Below, one piece after another: positions 35,766 through 43,998 of a stretch of DNA of 64,000 nt (position 1 is the first letter of the stretch; each line of letters opens with the position of its first letter). The notes below the pieces were generated by a model. The model saw only the letters and a program-made list of their open reading frames with translations. It searched no databases and was not told the DNA's origin. The stretch comes from JAQVEM01 sp964616545 (GTDB taxonomy: Bacteria; Actinomycetota; Humimicrobiia; Humimicrobiales; Humimicrobiaceae), in the NCBI GenBank assembly GCA_964616545.1, contig CAZTUA010000053.1:1-64000 (forward strand), written 5' to 3'. The translations under genes and the position numbers were made by a program.

Positions 35766-36383
35766 TTAATCACTTACCTGTGGAATTCTCTCTATGCCAT
35801 AATTTGAAGGAAATACTCCTGTCGGGCACAGGTCCATGCATTCCATGCAATTTTCACAATATTTAAAGTAAGCAGATTCCGGAATAAATACAACCTTTTT
35901 ATCTGTTCCCCTTCCAACAAATCCTATTGCATTATTTCTCTTAACTTCCCTGCAATACCTCACGCACAGGCCGCATAGAATGCAGTAATTATTTTCCTTC
36001 CTGAATCTTGTCTCGCTTAAGCCATACTTTTTTGCCAGCTTTTTTATTTCTGGATTGAACGGAAATAATTCAAGGTACAGTTCAACAAGATTTTTTCTTA
36101 TCTGTTCTACTTTTGGACTTTCGGTATGAACTATAAGCCCTTCCTCTACCGGATAGGCACAGGAAGCAACTATTTTCGACCTTCCATTTTTCTCTATTTC
36201 TACAATACACAGCCTGCAGGCGCCATAGGGTTTTACTTTCTCGTGATAACACAGTGCGGGAATATGAATGCCAATTTTTTTTGCTGCTTTCAGTATGGTA
36301 CTATTCTTATCTACGCCGACCTTCTGGCCGTCTATATTAATATTAATTTTCTTCTTATCTGAACTCTCTTTTTTTTCATTCAT
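35766..36383 (-). CDS. NuoG/HoxU-like iron-sulfur subunit without catalytic domain
   Basis: A 205-residue protein with an N-terminal [2Fe-2S] domain (Cys45, 56, 59, 75) and two ferredoxin clusters (CILCGLCVRYC 134-144 and CENCMECMDLC 176-186). There is no His-Cys cluster between them and no H-cluster or molybdopterin domain. This matches HoxU-like subunits or the N-terminal part of HndD/NuoG. It would bridge the NuoE/NuoF flavoprotein to a partner not encoded here. The start at 36383 (the second Met) sits 8 bp from GGGGG; the first ATG is too close. Confidence 0.88.
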   Translation of the reverse strand: MNEKKESSDKKKININIDGQKVGVDKNSTILKAAKKIGIHIPALCYHEKVKPYGACRLCIVEIEKNGRSKIVASCAYPVEEGLIVHTESPKVEQIRKNLVELYLELFPFNPEIKKLAKKYGLSETRFRKENNYCILCGLCVRYCREVKRNNAIGFVGRGTDKKVVFIPESAYFKYCENCMECMDLCPTGVFPSNYGIERIPQVSD

Positions 36384-36433
36384 AATCATATTCCCCCGGT
36401 TATAAAATGTTATTAAAATATTTTTTTATGGTC

Positions 36434-38371
36434 TTACTGTCCACCAGAGTCCGCCATACCTTTTACTTCTTCTTTCACTTCCTCTTCCTCCAGACCCGAA
36501 CCCGTTTTTACATCAATTGCGCTGTATTTTTCCGGACAGGCTTCAATACATGAACCGCACTTGATGCATACTTTGCTGTCTATTGCATGCGGCTTTTTAT
36601 CCTCTCCGCTTATCGCGCCTACCGGACACACCTTTACACAGCTTCCGCAGCCGGCACATTTATCAGCATTTATGACATAATTTATTAAAGGCAGACATAC
36701 CTTTGCAGGACAGGTATTGTAATAAATATGTGCCTCATATTCCTCCCTAAAATACTTTAGTGTTGTAAGTACTATATTCGGGGCAGTGGCTCCCAGGGCA
36801 CACATGGAAGCTTCTCTAAGCAATAATGATAAATCTGCCAGAAGTTTTAGATCCTCCTCACGACCTTTCCCTTCCATTATTCTTTCATAGATATAAATCA
36901 TCTGTCTCAGGCCCTCCCTGCAGGGAACACATTTCCCGCAGGACTCATCGGCCAAAAATTTTAAGAAATAATGGGCTACATTTACCATGCAGGAAGTTTC
37001 GTCCATTACTACCATACCCCCTGAACCCATCATTGATCCTGCTTCTGTCAGTGCATCAAAATCTACCGGCAGGTCAAGAAGCTGCTCTGGTATTACCCCG
37101 CCAGAAGGGCCCCCGGTCTGTACCGCCTTAAATTTTTTATTATCCTTTATTCCTCCACCAATTTTATAAATAATATCCCTCAAGGTAGCGCCCATGGGTA
37201 CTTCAACCAGTCCAGTATTTTTTACCTTGCCGACAAGAGAAAATATTTTTGTACCGCTGCTTTTTTTTGTTCCGATACTTCTAAACCAGCTGAATCCATT
37301 TTTAATAATTAACGGGACATTTGCGAATGTCTCTACATTATTTAAATTGGTTGGTTTTCCCCACAGACCACTTATAGAGGTATGTATATATTTCAATCTG
37401 GGTTCTCCCACACTGCCTTCAATCGCAGCAACAAGAGCGCTTGATTCTCCTGATACATATGAGCCTGCCCCTCTATGAATTTTTAAATCAAAATCAAACC
37501 CCGAATTTAAAATATTTTTACCTATAAATCCATATTCTTCAGCCTGTTTAATTGCTATATTTACATTTTCCACCGTTACAGGATATTCCTGCCTGACATA
37601 AATAAATCCTTTATTAGAGCCTATGGCATATGCTCCTATTATTAATCCTTCCAGAACGCTGTGCGGATTCCCTTCCAGTATTCCTCTATCCATATAAGCA
37701 CCGGGGTCACCTTCGTCAGCATTGACAATTATATATTTTGGTTCACCTTCTGCATTCCTCGTAGTCTCCCATTTAATGCCAGCCGGAAAACCTCCTCCTC
37801 CCCGGCCCCTCAGGTTAGACTTCTTAACCTCTTCAATAACTTCTTCAGGACTCATCCTCTCAAGAACCTCTGCAAGAGCCTGGTATCCTCCAATCCTTAT
37901 ATAATCATCAATGCTCCCTGAATCTATCTTCAGGTGGCTATCCATAAGAACTCTTTTCTGGTACTTATAAAAAGGGATATCTGATTCTTTTTTAATTGGT
38001 TCCCCATCACTATCTTTATAAAGGAGCCTTTCTACTATTTCACCTTTTAAAGTTTTCTGGATTATCTCTGCTATATCCTCCCTTTTTACCCTCAGGTAAC
38101 AGACGTCCTGCGGGTATACCACCATAATCGGCCCCATTTCGCAGTACCCGTGGCAGCCCGTTCTCCGAATAATGATTTTATCTCTGTATTTTGAATGGTT
38201 TTTATTTATTTCATCAACCATACTGCTGTAAATGTCTCCTGATGAATAAGCTTTACATCCAGGCCCGTTGCACAGAGAAAATATTATATCAGCACTTTTT
38301 AATTCATCCTGCAGCTTATCTGCTTTTTTTTGCAAATCCTTAAGAGAATTTATTTTATTGCTGTCAGCCAT
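36434..38371 (-). CDS. NuoF/HndC-like flavoprotein with C-terminal ferredoxin domain
   Basis: A 645-residue protein: an N-terminal thioredoxin-like [2Fe-2S] domain (Cys34, 39, 73, 77), the NADH/FMN domain with NLRGRGGGGFPAG, an SLBB domain, the CGKCVPC cluster site, and a C-terminal 2[4Fe-4S] ferredoxin domain (Cys572/575/578/582 and Cys602/605/608/612). This architecture is found in HndC/HydB-type subunits of NAD(P)-linked and electron-bifurcating complexes. The tail after 618 is acidic. GAGGAAGG precedes the ATG. It lies 46 bp after the Fur-NuoE fusion gene and 50 bp before the HoxU-like gene. Confidence 0.93.
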   Translation of the reverse strand: MADSNKINSLKDLQKKADKLQDELKSADIIFSLCNGPGCKAYSSGDIYSSMVDEINKNHSKYRDKIIIRRTGCHGYCEMGPIMVVYPQDVCYLRVKREDIAEIIQKTLKGEIVERLLYKDSDGEPIKKESDIPFYKYQKRVLMDSHLKIDSGSIDDYIRIGGYQALAEVLERMSPEEVIEEVKKSNLRGRGGGGFPAGIKWETTRNAEGEPKYIIVNADEGDPGAYMDRGILEGNPHSVLEGLIIGAYAIGSNKGFIYVRQEYPVTVENVNIAIKQAEEYGFIGKNILNSGFDFDLKIHRGAGSYVSGESSALVAAIEGSVGEPRLKYIHTSISGLWGKPTNLNNVETFANVPLIIKNGFSWFRSIGTKKSSGTKIFSLVGKVKNTGLVEVPMGATLRDIIYKIGGGIKDNKKFKAVQTGGPSGGVIPEQLLDLPVDFDALTEAGSMMGSGGMVVMDETSCMVNVAHYFLKFLADESCGKCVPCREGLRQMIYIYERIMEGKGREEDLKLLADLSLLLREASMCALGATAPNIVLTTLKYFREEYEAHIYYNTCPAKVCLPLINYVINADKCAGCGSCVKVCPVGAISGEDKKPHAIDSKVCIKCGSCIEACPEKYSAIDVKTGSGLEEEEVKEEVKGMADSGGQ

Positions 38372-38417
38372 TTTGAACCTTCCTCTTTATTTGTTTAAAA
38401 TTCTTATATTTTTATTT

Positions 38418-39404
38418 TTAGTTAAATTGTTTTAATATTTTTTTCAATTCACCTGTAGAGGGATTGCTATAATACTTATTGCCTATCATTGCCACCGGAC
38501 CCAGCGCACAGCAACCAAGACAATTAACCGTGCTTAAAGCAAACTTATAATCACCCGTGGTGTCTCCGGGTTTTATTCCCAGGATATTCACAATTCTCTG
38601 GAGCAGTTTCATTGCCCCCCTTACATGGCAGGCTGTGCCCATGCAAACTACAATTTGATTTCTGCCCTGCGGCTCCAGATTAAAATACTTATAAAAAGTA
38701 GTGATACCATAGATACTGGTAAGGGGGACGTCCAGTCTGTTGCTTATATACAGTAGAATGTGTTTTGGGAGCCACCTGTACTCGTTCTGGATATCAAGCA
38801 GTATCTGAATTAAATCACTTCTACGGTCATCATAGTTATTTATTATTTTATCTACTTTTCCAAAATCTTTTATTGCATCTTCCAATGCCCACTCCTTTTC
38901 TCTTTTTACTTTTTTTAAATCACCGAGCCATTCGGTTAGCTGACTCTGAATAGCGTTTATTCTTTCCATATCCGCATAATTTTTCCGGGTACTTTCATAA
39001 TTGAAATCTGGAGGATTTTCAGCATAAAATTCTGTATCTCTTTTAATGTTAGTTTCTTTTTTAACCTTTTGCTGTTTAATCTTCTCTTCTTTATAATCCT
39101 TACTGCGCCGGGCAATATCCAGGCCTGTTTTTATCCTATATACTGCCCTGTTATTCTCATAACCCGCTTTTTCTATCACGCCCTCTTTTTCCAATAATTT
39201 TAAATTTCTATAAACCGTTGCCTGGCCTATTTTTGGATATTTCCTGTGCGATAATAAAAATAGCTCTTCGGCACTTAGATTTTTGCTATTTTCCAGAAAG
39301 GTTTCCAGTAAGATTATCCGGGTCCCTGTAAGTCTTAAACCGCTGCTTTTAATCTTCTGCTTATACTTGCCGATATTTTTCTTACCGGCTTTTCGTGTAC
39401 TCAT
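38418..39404 (-). CDS. Fur-family winged-helix domain fused to NuoE [2Fe-2S] domain
   Basis: A 328-residue single reading frame. Residues about 13-92 form a Fur-type winged helix (LRLTGTRIILLETF ... recognition helix QATVYRNLKLLEKEGVI, 61-77); the metal-binding dimerisation domain of Fur is missing. Residues about 93-170 are a basic, charged linker with helical character. Residues about 171-328 are a complete NuoE/HndA domain with Cys254 and Cys259 (CMGTAC) and Cys295 and Cys299. It is the first gene of the flavoprotein operon, 35 bp downstream of a Fur-box-like palindrome. Inference: a regulator that reads the redox state of its own cluster, or a NuoE subunit that also represses its operon. 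There is no strong ribosome site. Confidence 0.85.
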   Translation of the reverse strand: MSTRKAGKKNIGKYKQKIKSSGLRLTGTRIILLETFLENSKNLSAEELFLLSHRKYPKIGQATVYRNLKLLEKEGVIEKAGYENNRAVYRIKTGLDIARRSKDYKEEKIKQQKVKKETNIKRDTEFYAENPPDFNYESTRKNYADMERINAIQSQLTEWLGDLKKVKREKEWALEDAIKDFGKVDKIINNYDDRRSDLIQILLDIQNEYRWLPKHILLYISNRLDVPLTSIYGITTFYKYFNLEPQGRNQIVVCMGTACHVRGAMKLLQRIVNILGIKPGDTTGDYKFALSTVNCLGCCALGPVAMIGNKYYSNPSTGELKKILKQFN

Positions 39405-39438
39405 TTTTTTAAATCTGACTGATTATATAATATTAGTG

Positions 39439-39461
39439 ATAATGATAATGATTATCATTAT
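39439..39461. promoter_or_regulatory. Perfect Fur-box-like operator upstream of the Fur-NuoE gene
   Basis: The half-site ATAATGATAAT, one central G, then the exact reverse complement of the half-site. It contains the hexamers of the classical Fur box (GATAATGATAATCATTATC). It lies 35 bp upstream of the ATG, over the likely -35 region, with an AT-rich -10 candidate (TATAAT on the minus strand, at 39422-39427). A protein bound here would block transcription. Confidence 0.75.
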
Positions 39462-39605
39462 GATATATGATAATACTACCAGTTTTTATTTTGTCAATCT
39501 TTTTTATTTTTCGGACCAATTAAGCAGATAAGGAGAGGTTTTGTAAAAGTATAATTAGAGAGGTGCGATTTATGAAAACATTCTGTTTGCGTGGCTCCTA
39601 AAAGA

Positions 39606-40412
39606 TCAATAGATTATTACTTTCACGCCGAGCGGCAGCATCTCATACAGCCACCTGGCATTTTCCACTTCCAGCCTGATACATCCATGGCTGGCAGGGC
39701 TTCCCAGCTTTTCGTATTCTTCCTCAATTATATTATTGTCTCCATCAAATGGGACACTGTGAAATAGATACTCATTATAAAATCTTACCCAGTGATAGGC
39801 TCCCATACTGTACTTTTTGGACCAGAAATATCCACCTTTATGTGTGGTCTTAAACTCTCCTACTGGAGTCGGCTTCTCATCCGTCCCCCCGGAGCATATC
39901 CATTCTTTTAACAGATTATCATTGTAATATATCAGAACCTTCTGGCTGCTTAGATCCACTTCTATCCTGAAATTGTCGCTGTCGCTGTAATCAACCTCTA
40001 TTGTATTATCCTGAGAAGGATTATTACTTTCTTCTCTTATTTCTCCGCTGCCTGGCTGTTCCTTTTCTTCCATGATATTATCCTCTATAATTTCCTCTTC
40101 CTGATTTATTTCTTCCTCCCGATTTTTCATAGCGGTTCCACTTTCGAAATTACCTTCGCCTCCGGTTATCTCCTGTGGCTCTGGAAAAACCGGGCTTCCG
40201 GTACCGGCTACATAATCTCCTTTAAACTCTTCATTTCCTGCTGCAGAGATGTCAGTGCTGCCAATCCTGGCCGCTGCAGGCTTTCCTGTTATTATTCCGG
40301 TATTATCCGTGCATGAAATACAGATAACGCCGGCAAATATGAGAACCAGCAGGAGAATGGCTGCATTAATCCATGGCCTTATATTTCTTTTTATAAATTT
40401 AATCAATTCCAA
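39606..40412 (-). CDS. L,D-transpeptidase (YkuD), membrane-anchored
   Basis: A 268-residue protein with an N-terminal hydrophobic segment (about 14-33) ending at CISC (possible lipobox Cys34), a long Glu-rich spacer (about 85-145) and a YkuD catalytic domain. Active-site residues are His218 in YLFHSVPFD and Cys244 in SHGCIRL. It makes 3-3 cross-links in peptidoglycan or anchors proteins to it. Start codon TTG at 40412, or TTG two codons later at 40406; the latter is better spaced from GGTGG. It is convergent with nothing and stands alone. Confidence 0.9.
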   Translation of the reverse strand: MELIKFIKRNIRPWINAAILLLVLIFAGVICISCTDNTGIITGKPAAARIGSTDISAAGNEEFKGDYVAGTGSPVFPEPQEITGGEGNFESGTAMKNREEEINQEEEIIEDNIMEEKEQPGSGEIREESNNPSQDNTIEVDYSDSDNFRIEVDLSSQKVLIYYNDNLLKEWICSGGTDEKPTPVGEFKTTHKGGYFWSKKYSMGAYHWVRFYNEYLFHSVPFDGDNNIIEEEYEKLGSPASHGCIRLEVENARWLYEMLPLGVKVIIY

Positions 40413-40622
40413 CCACCAGTTTAAACATATTATATAATCATAGAACTCAGAAACAGATAGGTTTTATAAAAATAAGCTACTGCAACTATCAATAAATTAT
40501 ATAATAATCCAGAGAAACATTAAATTATATTAATAAATTTTGTCCCTGACTTTAATATTGCATTTCTAAAATGTTATAATGTAGTTTTAAAATAACATCT
40601 AAAATATTTTCCGGGCAATTTT

Positions 40623-41462
40623 ATGGCAAAAAATATTATTAAAGCAGACGGTACTGCAGAACCTTATAACGAAGAAAAGGCAAGGTTATCTTTTTTAAAA
40701 GCCGGTGCTTCACAGAAAGTAGCCAGACGCGCCGCAAGAGAGCTTACCGGCTCAATAAAAAACAACATGACAACCACACAGATTTATGACAGAGCCCTTC
40801 ACCAGCTGGAAAAGCTTGAGCCAAAATCTGCACTCAGGTATTCCCTTAAAAAAGCTATTATGGATATGGGGCCGGAAGGGTTTGTTTTTGAGAAATATAT
40901 AGCAAAAGTTTTACAGGAATATGGCTATAATGCTGAAGTTGGGCAATTCGTAAAGGGGTATTGCATTGAGCACGAGGTTGATGTTATAGCAAAAAAAGAA
41001 GGTAAAATTTACATGATTGAGTGCAAGTACCGGAATTCGCCGGGGACAAAATCTGATGTGCAGACCGCGCTTTATCTAAACAGCAGATTTATGGATATAG
41101 AAAAAGCCTTTATAAAAAAAAATGGCATAACCGGCGGTTCTATCGAAGGCTGGCTGGTTACCAATACAAAATGTACCTCTGACGCAAAAAAATACGCCCG
41201 CTGTGTCGGCTTAAAAATAATGGCCTGGCAATATCCTGAAGTTGAAAACCTTCAGTATTTTATAGAATCAAAAAAACTCTATCCTTTAAGCATCCTTCGT
41301 ACAATTACGGGAAAACAAAAAGTAAAACTTTTTAATTCTAATATTATCCTCGTAAAAGAACTCTTTAATTTTAAAATGGAAAGCCTTTCGGGGCTCTTAT
41401 CAATAAACTACCAGAAAGCTGAGAATATTCTCCACGAATCAAAGATACTCATGCAGGATTAA
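40623..41462 (+). CDS. ATP-cone plus restriction-endonuclease-like nuclease domain protein
   Basis: A 279-residue two-domain protein. Residues about 3-85 are an ATP-cone, the nucleotide-sensing module of ribonucleotide reductases (IIKADGTAEPYNEEKARLSF). Residues about 90-190 are a PD-(D/E)xK nuclease fold of the Mrr-like type with Glu-Val-Asp (HEVDVIAKKEGK) and the ECKYRN core. The pairing recurs in bacterial genomes but its role (DNA repair or (d)NTP-dependent cleavage) is unproven. The C-terminal 80 residues have a helix-hairpin-like end (LSGLLSINYQKAENIL). It is monocistronic; TATAAT lies near 40575. Confidence 0.8.
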   Translation: MAKNIIKADGTAEPYNEEKARLSFLKAGASQKVARRAARELTGSIKNNMTTTQIYDRALHQLEKLEPKSALRYSLKKAIMDMGPEGFVFEKYIAKVLQEYGYNAEVGQFVKGYCIEHEVDVIAKKEGKIYMIECKYRNSPGTKSDVQTALYLNSRFMDIEKAFIKKNGITGGSIEGWLVTNTKCTSDAKKYARCVGLKIMAWQYPEVENLQYFIESKKLYPLSILRTITGKQKVKLFNSNIILVKELFNFKMESLSGLLSINYQKAENILHESKILMQD

Positions 41463-41509
41463 TTTAGGGCAGATAGTTTACCCCTGATACGAACATGGAA
41501 ACAGAAGCT

Positions 41510-42280
41510 CTAATCCTGCCTGCTGAATAAAAACGCGCCCAGTATGCTGAATATCACGATTAAAGACAGCATTACTGTAATATTTAACCAGACAGGATAC
41601 AGCTGGAGCTCTCGGCTGCCCAGCATTGCAAATCTCATTGCATCAATTCCATAAGAAAGGGGATTGATTTTAGAAACTATATTCATCCACCTGACAGTAT
41701 TATTTAGCGGAAAAAGCGCACCTGAAAGAAAAAACATCGGCATCAGCAAGAAATTGGTGATTACCTGGAAGGCCTGCATAGATTTTATTACTGAAGCCAG
41801 CAGAATTCCCATTGTAGAAATTGTCATTGAAAGCAGGAACATAATAGCCAGTACTTTTAAGAATATTATAAAAGTAATTGGAATATTTAGAATTGGGCTA
41901 AAAAGCAGGATTATAGAGCCCTGGAACATGGCTATGGTAGAGCCTCCGAGAAGTTTCCCTATAACAATAGAGGTTCTGGAAATAGGCGCCACTAGAATTT
42001 CCCTCAGAAATCCAAACTCCCTGTCCCAGACAATGGACATGGCACTAAAAAAAGAAGTAAAAAGAACAGTCATACCTACAATACCCGGGAACATAAAATT
42101 TAAGAACTCTTCCCCTCCCCCGCTTCCAAAGGCGCTGAAGGAGCTTGCGATTCCTGTTCCGAGGACAAATAAAAAAAGTACCGGCTGGGCAAAAGACCCT
42201 ATTATTCTTGGTTTGTCCCTGTAATATCTTTTAATGTCCCTCAGCCATACCGTGTATATTCCGTTCAATTCTCCTTTCAA
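41510..42280 (-). CDS. ABC-2 type transporter permease (DrrB-like)
   Basis: A 256-residue membrane protein with six predicted helices and the ABC-2 signature around MFFLSGALFPLNNTVRWM and LSYGIDAMR. It pairs with the ATPase whose stop overlaps its TTG start (TTGA at 42277-42280), so the two are translationally coupled. Such pairs export drugs, lipids or polysaccharides; the substrate is not visible here. Confidence 0.9.
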   Translation of the reverse strand: MKGELNGIYTVWLRDIKRYYRDKPRIIGSFAQPVLFLFVLGTGIASSFSAFGSGGGEEFLNFMFPGIVGMTVLFTSFFSAMSIVWDREFGFLREILVAPISRTSIVIGKLLGGSTIAMFQGSIILLFSPILNIPITFIIFLKVLAIMFLLSMTISTMGILLASVIKSMQAFQVITNFLLMPMFFLSGALFPLNNTVRWMNIVSKINPLSYGIDAMRFAMLGSRELQLYPVWLNITVMLSLIVIFSILGAFLFSRQD

Positions 42281-43275
42281 TGTCCCATTCTCCTTCTCAT
42301 CCGCATTCTCATGTTATCCCTGGAACTCGCATTTTCTTCTCTTATTTCTCTTCCTGTAAGATCAAGGAATACATCATTCAGTGTCGGTTTTCTGGCACTG
42401 ATTGATAAAATTTTAACAGGGCTGTTTTTTATAAATTCAGGGATGAAACTGGAACTATCTTTAACCTCAAACCTGGTCCTTCCCTCTTCCAGTTCATGAG
42501 TCTCGCTGCCTGTTGTCTCATTTATATATTTTTTCAGCTTATCATTATTTTCAGAGAGTATTGTTATAATATCCCCTCCAATGATCTTTTTAAGATTATC
42601 AGGACTATCAAGGGCAATGATTTTACCATGGTCTATTATGGCTATCCTGTCACATATTTCAGTCTCTTCCATATAATGTGATGTTAAAAAAATAGTAATT
42701 TTTTTATTCTTCTTTAATTTGACTATGTAATCCCAGATCTTATTTCTTGTCTGGGGGTCAAGACCGAGAGTCGGTTCATCCAGAAATAAAACTTTTGGAT
42801 AGTGCAGAAGTCCCCTGGCAATCTCAAGCCTCCTTCTCATCCCGCCTGAGTAAGTCATAACAAGACTGTCCTTCCGGCTTATAAGGTCCACCATCTCCAG
42901 AACTTCTTCGGACCTTTTTTTTAGTTCGCCGCGTGGAATGTTATAGAGAAGGCCATGGAAATATAAATTTTCGAGTGCCGTTAGCCTGTCGTCAAGACTG
43001 GGGTCCTGGAATACTATACCTATGCTGTTTCTTATTTTATTTCTTTCTCTTGCCGCGTCGAATCCATTTAGAGTAATTTCCCCTGATGTTTTTGAGAGAA
43101 GCGTGCATATCATATTTATTGTGGTAGTTTTGCCTGCGCCATTGGGACCGAGGAAACCAAAAATCTCATCTTCCTTTACCGAAAAAGTAATATTGTCAAC
43201 AGCTGCCAGTTCTTTAAATTTTTTTACCAGGTTTTTTACTTCTATAATGTTGTTTTCTGCACCTGTATCGTCCAC
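42277..43275 (-). CDS. ABC transporter ATP-binding protein (DrrA-like)
   Basis: A 332-residue ATPase. Walker A GPNGAGKT (43-50), Q-loop Gln90, signature YSGGMRRR (142-149), Walker B LFLDEP (163-168) and switch His200 are all present. The extra C-terminal domain (about 225-332) is typical of DrrA-like drug or lipid exporter ATPases. It begins with GTG at 43275 and forms a two-gene operon with the permease. The C-terminus ends in an Arg/Met-rich stretch. Confidence 0.93.
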   Translation of the reverse strand: MDDTGAENNIIEVKNLVKKFKELAAVDNITFSVKEDEIFGFLGPNGAGKTTTINMICTLLSKTSGEITLNGFDAARERNKIRNSIGIVFQDPSLDDRLTALENLYFHGLLYNIPRGELKKRSEEVLEMVDLISRKDSLVMTYSGGMRRRLEIARGLLHYPKVLFLDEPTLGLDPQTRNKIWDYIVKLKKNKKITIFLTSHYMEETEICDRIAIIDHGKIIALDSPDNLKKIIGGDIITILSENNDKLKKYINETTGSETHELEEGRTRFEVKDSSSFIPEFIKNSPVKILSISARKPTLNDVFLDLTGREIREENASSRDNMRMRMRRRMGH

Positions 43276-43575
43276 TTACAGTCCCGCCTTTTTATAGTTC
43301 TATCTCTTTTTACTATCATTATCTTTTTTCTACCATCAGGGGCGCCTTCCGGAAATTTCCTTTTTAGTAAAAGAAAATATATTAAGTAGATATAAAGTGG
43401 CCACACCAAAGATAGACTAAATATATTTTTTAAACTTAACAAATTTTATAAAAAATAATAATAATGTCAATATTTTAAACTTTCCTGTATTTTTGAGGTG
43501 AGTGAAATCAATTGCTTTGAAGACTACTGGCATGGCCTGTTCCTGTGTGTTTTATAAAAAACAGTCGCTTTATTA
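43276..43575. other. Intergenic region before the ABC exporter genes
   Basis: 300 bp without a supported gene, AT-rich. No hairpin terminator stands out. It must contain the promoter of the ABC genes on the minus strand. Confidence 0.5.
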
Positions 43576-43809
43576 TTATCTGCCGCCCGTGCAGGTGCTG
43601 CAGCTTCCGCCCATACAGGTGCTGCATGATGAGGAGCTGCCGGAATAGCCATCTCCGCCGCGAGGGTTTTTAAATCCTACAGAAGAAAATACTCTTACCA
43701 TATTTTTACTTCCGCATTTGCTGCACTTTATTTCTGCTTTATTGTCTCCGGTAATGGTTACTTCTGTAATATTTTTACATACTTCACATTTATAATCTAA
43801 AAATCTCAA
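43576..43809 (-). CDS. FmdB-type zinc-ribbon protein
   Basis: A 77-residue protein with the FmdB zinc ribbon: YKCEVC (Cys8, Cys11) and IKCSKC (Cys29, Cys32), then a Gly/Ser/Cys-rich tail with SCSTCMGGSCSTC. FmdB proteins are small putative regulators, first seen beside formamidase genes. It starts with TTG, 5 bp after AAAGGTGAT. Monocistronic. Confidence 0.85.
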   Translation of the reverse strand: MRFLDYKCEVCKNITEVTITGDNKAEIKCSKCGSKNMVRVFSSVGFKNPRGGDGYSGSSSSCSTCMGGSCSTCTGGR

Positions 43810-43998
43810 AGATTATCACCTTTAATTAATGTTTAATATATATAATAAAAATACATCCATTTTAAGGACAGCATACTATATTATTTTAAATATATGCCAT
43901 GAATTATTATAAACAAATGGTGCCGTTAACTTCAAGCAGATTAAAAAAGCAGTTATAAAAATTTTAAAAGGTAAAAGTTATTCAAATATTACCAGAGA

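Noticed and set aside
35766..36389. [FeFe]-hydrogenase catalytic subunit
   Set aside because: No H-cluster motifs are present; the protein ends after the second ferredoxin cluster.
39572..39601. Nine-codon frame MKTFCLRGS with a GAGGTG ribosome site
   Set aside because: Too short to support, no gene follows it on that strand for 1 kb, and no leader-type structure.
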